DNA of 64,000 nucleotides from an uncultured Clostridia bacterium (GTDB lineage: Bacteria > Bacillota > Clostridia > Christensenellales > Borkfalkiaceae): the NCBI GenBank assembly GCA_947630705.1, contig CANRIK010000018.1:186001-250000 (forward strand), in the 5' to 3' direction. Within the stretch, counting starts at the first letter, position 1, and every line of letters starts with the position of its first letter. A program made the position numbers and the translations under genes. Under the pieces are notes generated by a model. It saw only the letters and a program-made list of their open reading frames with translations. It made no database searches and had not been told where the DNA came from. Shown piece after piece: positions 9,630-18,881 of this stretch.

Positions 9630-10328
9630 TCATAGAGATTTAAGATATTCTATTTCCTGTGCGTTTAATTTTCTCCAAGCGCCCCTATCAAGGCCTCGCA
9701 GAGTCAAATCTCCTATTTTAATCCTTTTAAGCAACTGAACTTCTTTTCCGATAGCGGCGAACATCTTTCTTACTTCACGATTTTTACCTTCGGTAATCGT
9801 AATATGGATCTTGGTAAAATTTTTATTCGTCTCTACAATATGCGCCTTACACTTTTTAGTCAGATAACCGTCGACTTCGATTCCACTCCTTATTGGATTG
9901 AGATCAGATTCAGTAACCGTACCCTCGACTTTCACAAGATAAGTTTTCGGAACCTCGTTCGATGGATGTGTGAGTTTTTGAGCCAACTCACCGTCACTGG
10001 TCATTATAAGAAGCCCCTCGCTGTCATAATCGAGTCTGCCGACCGGATAAATTCTGCCGATATTGGACGGCATGAGTTCCATTACGGTTTTTCTTCCCCT
10101 ATCGTCGGAAACCGAACAGATATAACCTTTCGGCTTATTCAAAATATAGTATTCATATTTTTGAACAACTACTTTTTTGCCCTCAACATAAACTTCATCC
10201 GCGTCGCCTACTTCTTCCCCGAGAGCCGCAACTTTACCGTTTACGGTTACTTTGCCTTCCGAAATCAATCTGTCGCACTCTCTCCTCGAAGCAACTCCCG
10301 ACGAGGCGAGAAACTTATTCAATCTCAT
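9630..10328 (-). CDS. RluB/RsuA-family 23S/16S rRNA pseudouridine synthase
   Basis: MRLNKFLASSGVASRRECDRLI S4 domain; PVGRLDYDSEGLLIMTSDGELAQKLTHPS. Confidence 0.92.
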   Translation of the reverse strand: MRLNKFLASSGVASRRECDRLISEGKVTVNGKVAALGEEVGDADEVYVEGKKVVVQKYEYYILNKPKGYICSVSDDRGRKTVMELMPSNIGRIYPVGRLDYDSEGLLIMTSDGELAQKLTHPSNEVPKTYLVKVEGTVTESDLNPIRSGIEVDGYLTKKCKAHIVETNKNFTKIHITITEGKNREVRKMFAAIGKEVQLLKRIKIGDLTLRGLDRGAWRKLNAQEIEYLKSL

Positions 10329-10348
10329 TTATAGTACCTGCGCCTATT

Positions 10349-11365
10349 TTATCTATCAATAATACTATATAAATTTTCAGATAAAATCAAGCCATTTTGT
10401 CCATAAATTTCAAGTTTGGCAACCAAATCTCCTCTGCGGATATTTTTTAAATCTTTATATGTTGATACTTTAAAATTTACATTTTCAGATGTTTTTGACA
10501 CAAATCTGATTGATTTAGAAGGTTTGCAAAGTACTTTGTCAGACATAAATACGTCATTTTCGTCAATTTCGATAAGTTTATACGCTTTAAAACAACTGTC
10601 CAAAATATCCGTAGTACGTTCGTACATGTCGGGACAGTTCAAAACTACGCTTACTATATCCATGTCTCCCCTCTTTGCCGAAGCTACAAGACATCTGCCG
10701 GCCTTTACGGTATACCCTGTTTTTACACCGTTTGCACCGTCATAATTGAAAAGCATTTTATTTTTATTTGTATAGCTTCTGAACTTCCCGTTATAATTTT
10801 TCGTCGAAACGACTTCGCTGAATGTTTCGTTCTTCATTGCATAGCATGCAATTTTGCAAAGATCTCTTGCCGTCGTATAATGATTATCGTCGGGTAACCC
10901 GTTTGGATTGCTAAAATTTGTATCAAGCGCACCCAGCTCTCTCGCCTTTGAATTCATTTTTTCAACAAAATCCTCAACGCTTCCACTATTATATATCGCA
11001 AGTGCAACCGCGCTATCGTTTCCTGAACGCATCATAAGCCCATATACAAGGTCTCTGACGTCGATTTTTTCACCGTATTTTAAATAAATGCTCGACCCTT
11101 CAACTCCCACGGCAGCATCGTCAACTATCAATTCATCGTTCAAATCGTTTTCTTCAATAACGATTAACGCCGTCATAATTTTTGTTGTACTCGCCATAGG
11201 CATGCGTATGTCCGCATTACTCTCTTCGAGCACGGAGCCTGTGGAGAGTTCCATTGCAATTTCGGCAGTAACGCTTGAATCGGCCTCAACAGTATTACAG
11301 CCTACCAATATAAATGCGGCAAATATCGCCGCCGTACAGCAAATCAGTAGGCATTTTTTAACCAT
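10349..11365 (-). CDS. D-alanyl-D-alanine carboxypeptidase (serine, S11 family)
   Basis: MPMASTTKIMTAL (SxxK), RSGNDSAVALA (SxN), GVKTGYT (KTG). Start set at MVKKCLL. Confidence 0.9.
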   Translation of the reverse strand: MVKKCLLICCTAAIFAAFILVGCNTVEADSSVTAEIAMELSTGSVLEESNADIRMPMASTTKIMTALIVIEENDLNDELIVDDAAVGVEGSSIYLKYGEKIDVRDLVYGLMMRSGNDSAVALAIYNSGSVEDFVEKMNSKARELGALDTNFSNPNGLPDDNHYTTARDLCKIACYAMKNETFSEVVSTKNYNGKFRSYTNKNKMLFNYDGANGVKTGYTVKAGRCLVASAKRGDMDIVSVVLNCPDMYERTTDILDSCFKAYKLIEIDENDVFMSDKVLCKPSKSIRFVSKTSENVNFKVSTYKDLKNIRRGDLVAKLEIYGQNGLILSENLYSIIDR

Positions 11366-11732
11366 TATCGGTAAGTTTATGAACGAGTTCGCTCGTCTTT
11401 TCGACAAGTGCATCCAAAGCCCCCTCTTCCATTTTCAGAAGTTTGCAGTTTGTTCCGTCGTCCACGAGAAAACCTTGCGGTTTTACGGTTATAACCGTTC
11501 CGTTCCCTCCGGCAAGTTTAAATCCATCCGATTCTTTATAGGTTTTAACGTCTCCGTATTCGCCGCCGCCGCTCAAATTCACTACCGTTACTGATGAAAG
11601 CGGTATAATTTGGGCTCCGCTCGCGGTTATAATGGATTTACCGATAACCGTATTAGCGTCGGCAACCTTTTCGATCGAAATTGTGGGCGAATCAAAATCA
11701 TTTTGTTTGTTCTTTTTAATTTTTGAGTGCAT
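11358..11732 (-). CDS. YtfJ/GerW-family sporulation protein
   Basis: ANTVIGKSIITASGAQIIPLSSVTVVNLSGGGEYG..GNGTVITVKPQGFLV. Confidence 0.85.
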   Translation of the reverse strand: MHSKIKKNKQNDFDSPTISIEKVADANTVIGKSIITASGAQIIPLSSVTVVNLSGGGEYGDVKTYKESDGFKLAGGNGTVITVKPQGFLVDDGTNCKLLKMEEGALDALVEKTSELVHKLTDNG

Positions 11733-12243
11733 GTAACTTCTCCATAATAAGAATTAAAATTATTTTACCGACAACGAACGAATTAATTATTGTTACCGCC
11801 TTGCAGTAATATCTTATATAGCCGTGTTCCTGATTCAAGACGGTATAATTTCTTAATTTCGCATAATTGCCGTTGATTTGGATAAATTTATAAATGGCTG
11901 TTGTAAGAGCATTCTGCACAAGCGCAATATTTGCGCTTTTTTGCCCGAGAAGTCCGTAATCCCCGAGCTGTACAATTTTGAATATACAGAGGCTATTAAA
12001 AATTTTATATGCGCTGAATTTTATGTCTTTCAAATCGAATTTTTTGCTTTTACCGTTGATTTCCATTTCCCCGGGCTTATTTTTTACGGAATTTGCGTTA
12101 AAAAATCTTAAAAAACGATATGCGCATACATTTATAGAAAAATATTTGTTTTCCGTGTTTACATATATATAATTGTACAGATGAACGGGAAACAATGTTA
12201 AAGCAAATCCTATTGCAGAAAGGTAAATCATTGCTTCATTCAT
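11716..12243 (-). CDS. DUF2953-like (YtfI) protein
   Basis: Directly upstream of the ytfJ homologue; GDYGLLGQKSANIALVQNALTTAIYKFIQING. Family call rests mainly on synteny. Confidence 0.55.
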   Translation of the reverse strand: MNEAMIYLSAIGFALTLFPVHLYNYIYVNTENKYFSINVCAYRFLRFFNANSVKNKPGEMEINGKSKKFDLKDIKFSAYKIFNSLCIFKIVQLGDYGLLGQKSANIALVQNALTTAIYKFIQINGNYAKLRNYTVLNQEHGYIRYYCKAVTIINSFVVGKIILILIMEKLHALKN

Positions 12244-12278
12244 ACAATTATTATTTGTAACGCAAAATTTAATATACA

Positions 12279-12308
12279 AAAAAGCGGACGATATTACGTC
12301 CGCTTTTT
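12279..12308 (-). terminator. Intrinsic terminator after scpAB
   Basis: AAAAAGCGGACG-atatta-CGTCCGCTTTTTA. Confidence 0.85.
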
Positions 12309-12320
12309 ATGTGTTTATGG

Positions 12321-13052
12321 TTAATCGTCTATTTTGATTACCTCGTCATCTTCCGCAATAAAGTCCGGCAGTTCGTAGCCGTCCTCTGTAACAACGGGTT
12401 GAGAATCCTTTTTATCGGTTTTTGCACGTTTCGCTCTTTTAATTTCCTCATCATTCTCTTCCGAATACTCGTCTTTTCTATAAAGATAGTTTGCGTCTTC
12501 CGAATCTTCATCGGTAAGGAATGAGTTATTCAATTCTGCAATTTGCGCCATGAGTTCGTCATAATCGGGCAAATCATCAATGGAATTGAGCTTGAACCTC
12601 TTTAAAAAATTGTCGGTTGTGGCATATAAAATAGGTTTGCCCACAGCGTCTTTTCTGCCGCACGGAACTATCATTTCGAGTTCCAGAAGAGTATGAATCG
12701 CATAATCGCAACTGACCTGCCTGATCTCCTCCAACTCCGGTTTGGTTATCGGCTGTTTGTAAGCGATTATGGCGGCACACTCCAAAATGGTTTTGGTAAA
12801 TTCTTTTTCTTTTATAGGAATAAGAACCTCCGAAACCTGCTGTTTATATTTGGGATTGGTCGCAAATTGTATTTTTCCGTTAAATGTGAGCAAGTTTATG
12901 CCGCAATCTTCCCCGTACTTTTCTTTTAATTCTCCCAAAGCCGAGTTTACGTCTTTAAGCGAATACCCCAACTTTTCCACTATGTATTTTACGGGCACTG
13001 CCTCGCCCGATGCGAAAACTATCGCTTCAATCGTACTCGTCAAATTGTTCAT
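12321..13052 (-). CDS. scpB: Segregation and condensation protein B
   Basis: IEAIVFASGEAVPVKYIVEKLG..ECAAIIAYKQPITKPELEEIRQVSCDYAIHTLLELEMI; adjacent scpA. Confidence 0.93.
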   Translation of the reverse strand: MNNLTSTIEAIVFASGEAVPVKYIVEKLGYSLKDVNSALGELKEKYGEDCGINLLTFNGKIQFATNPKYKQQVSEVLIPIKEKEFTKTILECAAIIAYKQPITKPELEEIRQVSCDYAIHTLLELEMIVPCGRKDAVGKPILYATTDNFLKRFKLNSIDDLPDYDELMAQIAELNNSFLTDEDSEDANYLYRKDEYSEENDEEIKRAKRAKTDKKDSQPVVTEDGYELPDFIAEDDEVIKIDD

Positions 13053-13842
13053 CGGTTATTTCCTTCAAATCCCACTCCGGATTAAGTTTTATATTGATTG
13101 TTCCGAAACTATCGGTCTGTTCAACCATTATGAATTGATGTTTTAACATTTCAAGTAGAGCTTGAAATGTTGTTATAACTTCACTCCGAGAAAATTTATT
13201 AAACAACTTTTCGAATTCTATCTCATTCGATTCTATCAATCTCTCTCTGATAAATTTAACCTTTTGCTCTACGGTGTATGTATCCTTGGGTATTTCCTTA
13301 ATATTCTCTCTCTCGCGCTGCAAACTTTCGTTTTTTAACATCATGTTTGCAAACGCCTTCAAAAGCGCGTCAACAGTAAAATCCTTATATACTACGCGCA
13401 CGGAATCAAGAGATTTATCTGGTTCTTTGAAATAATACCCCACAGTTTCAAGGTCTTTGAGTTTGGGCGTCTCGCCCTTTATAAGCTCATATTCTCGCTG
13501 TTTAAGTTGTTCGATGAGTGCTTTTTGCTCTTCCTCCGCGCCGCCGATCTCCTCTCCCATGACCTCTACCACCGGCACCATGCTTTTAGATTTTATATAA
13601 ACTATGGTCGCCGCAAGAGCAAGATACTCACTCTCCTTGTCTACATCGCGAGCAGGACATGTCTTCATATATTCGATATAATCCAAAAACTGGTCTGTCA
13701 CCTTTGAAACAAACACATCTTCGATATTTATCTGCGCAATATTTATGAGATGCAACAGTAAATCGAGCGGTCCTTCAAAGTCATCGAGAACCGTATTATA
13801 ATCGACATTCGATTCAAAATTTTCGTAATTATTTTTAGCCAT
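13027..13842 (-). CDS. scpA: Segregation and condensation protein A
   Basis: LDDFEGPLDLLLHLINIAQINIEDVFVSKVTDQFLDYI; overlaps scpB. Confidence 0.95.
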   Translation of the reverse strand: MAKNNYENFESNVDYNTVLDDFEGPLDLLLHLINIAQINIEDVFVSKVTDQFLDYIEYMKTCPARDVDKESEYLALAATIVYIKSKSMVPVVEVMGEEIGGAEEEQKALIEQLKQREYELIKGETPKLKDLETVGYYFKEPDKSLDSVRVVYKDFTVDALLKAFANMMLKNESLQRERENIKEIPKDTYTVEQKVKFIRERLIESNEIEFEKLFNKFSRSEVITTFQALLEMLKHQFIMVEQTDSFGTINIKLNPEWDLKEITDEQFDEYD

Positions 13843-13852
13843 ACAAACCAAC

Positions 13853-14578
13853 TCAATAAACGGAAATCACAGGTAGAGGCACACCGAATATGAAGTTCCA
13901 AAAAGCTCTTATGGGATACCCCAAAATATTGATCGCAAACCATTGAACATACCCCAATACGTCGAAATACCGAACATAGGGGAGATTTGTGTAATCTTCC
14001 AAAATTCCGCAGAGAAAACTCTCCACAACGAGAATAATAAGAATATACTGACCGTAAGTTCTTAAAAATCTCTGAACGGGATTAACGCCACGCGTCAGCG
14101 ACTCCACCACTCTGAATCCGTCGAGAGGATAAAGCGGCAAAAGATTGAAGATAAAAACGCCGAGATTGAAAACAAACAGATTCCTGAAAAGACATTCGAA
14201 GAAATATCCGAAATAATACAATCCCGTACCGGCCGTGGGAAAATACAATGCCACGACAACGTACAGCATATAGCCGAAGAAAGCAATAATGTAGTTCGTT
14301 ATAACGCCGGCAATAGCAGTAAAAAACAGACCTCTGCGATAATTTTTGAAATTATAAGGGTCGATGGGAACAGGTTTTGCCCAGCCGAATCCGGCTAACG
14401 CGCATAAAATAAATCCAACGGGATCGAGGTGTTTTATCGGATTCAAAGTCATTCTTCCGCGCATTTTAGCCGTCGGATCCCCACACTTATATGCAACGTA
14501 TGCATGTGCAAACTCATGCGGAGCAAAAACAAATATAACTGCAATCAAAGCAGCCAAATAATAAATAAAAGTTGCCAA
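13853..14578 (-). CDS. Site-2 protease family (M50) membrane metalloprotease
   Basis: FAPHEFAHAYVAYKCGDPTAKMRGRMTLNPIKHLDPVG (HExxH) and NLLPLYPLDGFRV. Confidence 0.9.
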   Translation of the reverse strand: MATFIYYLAALIAVIFVFAPHEFAHAYVAYKCGDPTAKMRGRMTLNPIKHLDPVGFILCALAGFGWAKPVPIDPYNFKNYRRGLFFTAIAGVITNYIIAFFGYMLYVVVALYFPTAGTGLYYFGYFFECLFRNLFVFNLGVFIFNLLPLYPLDGFRVVESLTRGVNPVQRFLRTYGQYILIILVVESFLCGILEDYTNLPYVRYFDVLGYVQWFAINILGYPIRAFWNFIFGVPLPVISVY

Positions 14579-14580
14579 TT

Positions 14581-15906
14581 TTATTTCAACCTATCCGGAA
14601 TTTCATCGTTTCTGATTAAATCTTCATAAGTCTGGGGTCTTACTATATATTCGGCTTTACCGTCTTTAACAAGCACTGCCGGCGGCACGAAGTTTCTGTT
14701 ATAATTACTTGCCATGGAATAATTATAAGCTCCCGTAGTAAGCACCGCAAGTATATCTCCGCTCTCCGCTCTCGGCAAAGGCACTCCAACGGCAATCAAA
14801 TCTCCGCTTTCACAGCATTTTCCGGAAACAGATACCTTTTCCGTGCACTCCTCCGACGCTCTATTGGCAAGAATTACGGTATATTTCGATTGATAAAGAG
14901 CATATCTGGGATTATCAAACATTCCGCCGTCTATGGCGACGTATTTTCTTATCCCGGGAATATCCTTTATTGCACCTACCGTATAGAGAGTTATTCCGGC
15001 CTCGCCCACTATCGAGCGCCCGGGTTCAAGCATGAGATGAGGCAATCTCAATCCGTGCTCCGCAGACTTATTCTTTATCGCATCTATAAGAGCGCACAAA
15101 TATCCAGAATAATCTTCCGGTTTTAATTTGGGGTCCTCGTCAGTATACCACACGCCGAAACCGCCGCCGATATTTAATGTATCTGCCTCAAAACCGAGTT
15201 TTGTTTTCATTTCTGACATAAAATCAATAACTTTTTGGGCGGCAAGCACAAAGGATTGCTTTTCGAATATCTGCGATCCGATATGACAATGATACCCTCT
15301 CAAATTGATATTATTTTTTGACAGAACGTACTTCGTTATGTCTTCCGCCGCGCCGTCTGCAACCGCAAACCCGAATTTGCTGTCTGTGCGTGCCGTTTGA
15401 ATATAAGCGTGAGTATGCGCTTCGACTCCTGGATTTATCCTTATGAGAACATTCTGTTTAAAATTACGTTCTCCTGCAAGTTTGTCTATAATATCGGCTT
15501 CGCGGCATGAATCGACAACAATGAGTCCCACTCTGTTATCGAGAGCAAAAGTAAGCTCTTTAATGAGTTTATTGTTACCATGCATACATATCTTTGAAGC
15601 AGGAAAACCGGCTTTGATTGCAGTGTATAATTCGCCGCCAGAAACAACGTCCACGCCCAAACCTTCGGACTGCGCGATTTTATATATAGCCATGCACGAA
15701 AAAGCCTTCGAAGCATATAAAACTGTACCGTTTCCGGAATATTTATCGTCAAGCGTACGTCTGTATATACGCATCATTTTCCTTATATAATCTTCATCAA
15801 AGACATAGAGAGGCGTTCCGAATCTCGACGCAAGTTCAACGGTATCCGCACCTCCGATTTCAAGATGACCCGATTTATTTATTTTTAATGTTTCTCGTTC
15901 ATTCAT
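14581..15906 (-). CDS. lysA: Diaminopimelate decarboxylase
   Basis: TPLYVFDEDYIRKMMRIYRR; YASKAFSCMAIYKI; GEAGITLYTVGAIKDIPGIRKYVAIDGGMFDNPRYALY. Confidence 0.95.
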   Translation of the reverse strand: MNERETLKINKSGHLEIGGADTVELASRFGTPLYVFDEDYIRKMMRIYRRTLDDKYSGNGTVLYASKAFSCMAIYKIAQSEGLGVDVVSGGELYTAIKAGFPASKICMHGNNKLIKELTFALDNRVGLIVVDSCREADIIDKLAGERNFKQNVLIRINPGVEAHTHAYIQTARTDSKFGFAVADGAAEDITKYVLSKNNINLRGYHCHIGSQIFEKQSFVLAAQKVIDFMSEMKTKLGFEADTLNIGGGFGVWYTDEDPKLKPEDYSGYLCALIDAIKNKSAEHGLRLPHLMLEPGRSIVGEAGITLYTVGAIKDIPGIRKYVAIDGGMFDNPRYALYQSKYTVILANRASEECTEKVSVSGKCCESGDLIAVGVPLPRAESGDILAVLTTGAYNYSMASNYNRNFVPPAVLVKDGKAEYIVRPQTYEDLIRNDEIPDRLK

Positions 15907-15997
15907 AAAAATTCTCCGAAGTAGTATTTATTTTATCAAACCAACAGTTATTAGTCAAATATTTTATTTAACAATATTATAAATACACACAAAATAC

Positions 15998-16020
15998 GGC
16001 GCACGGACAAACCGTACGCC
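15998..16020 (-). terminator. Hairpin, likely terminator of the upstream D,D-carboxypeptidase gene
   Basis: GGCGCACGG-acaaa-CCGTACGCC (one mismatch), then GTATTTTGTG on minus strand. Confidence 0.5.
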
Positions 16021-16058
16021 TCAATATGTGGGATAATATTTAATTTCAAATTTTCCGT

Positions 16059-17219
16059 TTAAACGGCCCAGTCTCTTGCGCTTCTTCTGAAATAATCTCC
16101 GAATCCGGCCTTCGCCACATTTTCTGCGGCGACTATGTTGACCGTATCAACGAGCGTTCCGTCCTTAAATATCTCTATTTCACCTACCACCTGATCAATC
16201 AAAACAGGTGCTTTAACATTATAATTTATGATATTGTGAGTTATCTCCGGCGTTTGATTTGCCGCCGAAAATACATAGCAGTTTCTTTCGGGCCGGACGG
16301 AAAAGGTCTCTTTTTTACCTCCCATAACAGAAAACTCTTCGTTTAAAACCACATCTTTATCGAGCACTATCCTGTTTTTATAATTGGCAAAACCGTACTC
16401 AAACATTCTTATGGCCGAATTAAATCTGTCATTGCTCGTTGTTGCGCCCAAAACAACCGAAACAAGCCTTAAATCTCCCTTTTTCGCAGTGGAAGCCAGA
16501 CAGAAACCCGCCTCATTCGTAAAACCGGTCTTCCCCCCGTCGCAATATGAATATTTCTTAATCAGTTTATTCGTATTGGTCATTGAAGTAGTTCTGTTAT
16601 CCGGATGAACGAAATCTTCAAGCCAAATGCGGCTGTATTCGAAATAGGAGTCGTATTTCAATAAGTTTCTGAACATTATTGCTACGTCTTTGGCGCATGA
16701 ATATTGGGTTTCGCGCGGCAATCCGGTGCAATTTGCAAAAACAGTATCGGCGCATCCGAGTTCGGTTGCTTTCTTATTCATACGCGATACGAATTCCTCT
16801 TCACTGCCGGCAATTCTCTCCGAGAGAGCAACACAGCTGTCGTTCGCAGAGCATACTATTACAGACTTGATTAATTGATCTGCGGAGTACTCCAACCCTT
16901 TATCCAAAAATATCTGCGAGCCACCCATGCCGGAGGCATTTTCTCCCACCGTTATTTTATCTTCAAAAGAAAGTTCGCCGTTGGCGATAGCGTCAAAACA
17001 AAGAGTCAAAGTCATGACTTTGCATACGCTCGCAATAGGCATATGCGCGTTTTCGTTTTCGGAGTATATGCACTCTCCCGAATTATAATCCATCAAATAA
17101 GCCGCTTTACAATCGTTGGTCAACGATTCCGCCGCCGCTGCCGTGACGAATCCGGACACGGAAGTTGCCGCCGCGACTGCAAGACATACGGAAAACATCA
17201 TTTTCAATAAGTTTTTCAT
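16059..17219 (-). CDS. D-alanyl-D-alanine carboxypeptidase (S11 family, DacB/DacF-like)
   Basis: MPIASVCKVMTL (SxxK), SANDSCVAL (SxN), GGKTGFT (KTG). Confidence 0.92.
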   Translation of the reverse strand: MKNLLKMMFSVCLAVAAATSVSGFVTAAAAESLTNDCKAAYLMDYNSGECIYSENENAHMPIASVCKVMTLTLCFDAIANGELSFEDKITVGENASGMGGSQIFLDKGLEYSADQLIKSVIVCSANDSCVALSERIAGSEEEFVSRMNKKATELGCADTVFANCTGLPRETQYSCAKDVAIMFRNLLKYDSYFEYSRIWLEDFVHPDNRTTSMTNTNKLIKKYSYCDGGKTGFTNEAGFCLASTAKKGDLRLVSVVLGATTSNDRFNSAIRMFEYGFANYKNRIVLDKDVVLNEEFSVMGGKKETFSVRPERNCYVFSAANQTPEITHNIINYNVKAPVLIDQVVGEIEIFKDGTLVDTVNIVAAENVAKAGFGDYFRRSARDWAV

Positions 17220-17247
17220 AACGGTAGTATAACTCAATATCCAAATA

Positions 17248-17796
17248 TTATACTATCATTATTATGATCCTGAACAATACATTAATCAGCAAGGCATAAA
17301 TAATAAGATTGATTACAGATAGAACAAGCGGCATCAACAGAGCATATTTTTTATAAACTACTGAACAGAAATCCGCCACCAAATAACAAAAGACAAATGA
17401 TATAAGCGAAGCCGGAATATATACGAATATAGCGACTACTGTTCCGGAAAAAGAAGTTACGCCTATAAGCAGAGCCACATAAACGCCGAAAAACAGTCCC
17501 CTAAAAAAAATCAGAATCAATGAAAGATACTTGAATTTTGTAAAATAACTGATTGCGAATATGACATACAAATATATCAGGTCGCTTAAAATTCGGGTAA
17601 CCAATAACGAGGCATTATTGAAATTAAATACAAAAAATACGTATTCTTCGGCAAAATCACACAAATAAGGGTTTGAATTAGCAGGTTTATATAGTACTAT
17701 GCCACATATAATAGAGCATAAAAGCGTAATAATAAACGCCAATAAAAACTTTTTGTCTCCGATTGAAGGCTTATTATGAAAATTCCTCATATACAA
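17248..17796 (-). CDS. Multi-TM membrane protein, possibly SpoIIM/DUF95-like
   Basis: ~5 hydrophobic helices; LILIFFRGLFFGVYVALLIGVTSFSGTVVAIFVYIPASLISF resembles the SpoIIM core; adjacent to spoIVB. Confidence 0.45.
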   Translation of the reverse strand: MYMRNFHNKPSIGDKKFLLAFIITLLCSIICGIVLYKPANSNPYLCDFAEEYVFFVFNFNNASLLVTRILSDLIYLYVIFAISYFTKFKYLSLILIFFRGLFFGVYVALLIGVTSFSGTVVAIFVYIPASLISFVFCYLVADFCSVVYKKYALLMPLVLSVINLIIYALLINVLFRIIIMIV

Positions 17797-17815
17797 TTAT
17801 ATGAGGAATTTTTTA

Positions 17816-18832
17816 TTAATATGAACTTAACATATTGTCTATTGCAATGCCGTATCCCCTTGTCGGGTCGTTGATAAATACATGAGTAACTGCGCCTATC
17901 AACCGTCCGTTCTGAACAATCGGGCTACCGCTCATTCCCTGAACTATCCCACCGGTCGAATCCAACAATCTCTCGTCGTCTACTTTAATGACAAAATTTC
18001 TGTTTTCACCGTTTGTCTTATCTATTTTTACTATTGATATTCTGTATTTGTCCGCCGTTTTGCCGTAAATTGTCGTGTATATAAACGCCGAACCTATCTG
18101 CACCTCATCGATGCCGGCTTTCGAAATTTTCAAGAGATTGGAGCAATCGTAATTATCGGAGAGCTCTCCATATACGCCGCAACTGCAATTTATTTTGGCT
18201 TTGCCTATCAATACTCCGTTTTCGAAAGCTCCGCGGAGTTCCCCGGGCGTTCCCCTCACGCCTTTTTTTACGTCGTATATCAGACTGCTGAAAACCGTTC
18301 CGCCGTTTATGGGGATTATATTGTTATCGGTATCGCTTACGGGATGTCCCAGCGACGCGAATTTTTTATTCATACCGTCAATATAGGTCACCGTCCCTAT
18401 ACCGCTGATACTGTCTTTTACAAGTATTCCCAGCTTTTTATTCCCCGATGACATTTCTTTGGCCGGATTTACTTCTAATTTTAAATTTTCTCCTCCGCGC
18501 AAAATATTTAATTCATATTTTTTGTATTCTTTGGAAAGAATATAATTTATATCCGTAGAAGCGTTTACGTCTTCTCCGTTAATATTGCTGATTACATCCC
18601 CCGTTTTGATTCCGGCTTCCTTTGCGGGAGATCTCACGCCGTCCTCGGTCACCACATCGCATACGCCTATAACTTCAACTGTTTTGGTATTTAATACGAA
18701 TCCGGCCGGAAAGCCTCCGAGATACAGGTAGGACTCATCGGCTCTTGCCGCAGTTGATGCAAACGGCAATGTCAAAGCGATTAAAACCAAAAACAGCAAC
18801 AAAAATTTGAAACATTTCTTGCAGTAAGACAT
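17816..18832 (-). CDS. spoIVB: SpoIVB peptidase (PDZ + S55)
   Basis: PDZ (SPAKEAGIKTGDVISNINGEDV) and GIVQGMSGSPIVQNGRLIGAVTHVFINDPTRGYGI. Confidence 0.95.
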   Translation of the reverse strand: MSYCKKCFKFLLLFLVLIALTLPFASTAARADESYLYLGGFPAGFVLNTKTVEVIGVCDVVTEDGVRSPAKEAGIKTGDVISNINGEDVNASTDINYILSKEYKKYELNILRGGENLKLEVNPAKEMSSGNKKLGILVKDSISGIGTVTYIDGMNKKFASLGHPVSDTDNNIIPINGGTVFSSLIYDVKKGVRGTPGELRGAFENGVLIGKAKINCSCGVYGELSDNYDCSNLLKISKAGIDEVQIGSAFIYTTIYGKTADKYRISIVKIDKTNGENRNFVIKVDDERLLDSTGGIVQGMSGSPIVQNGRLIGAVTHVFINDPTRGYGIAIDNMLSSY

Positions 18833-18881
18833 AAAAATATTTTGTACAGGAAAATGCCCAAATATACAAAAAACCGTCAGA

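Noticed and set aside
15907-15960. Possible lysine riboswitch or T-box upstream of lysA, asnS or serS
   Set aside because: Upstream gaps are short or AT-rich with no T-box core or recognisable aptamer sequence.
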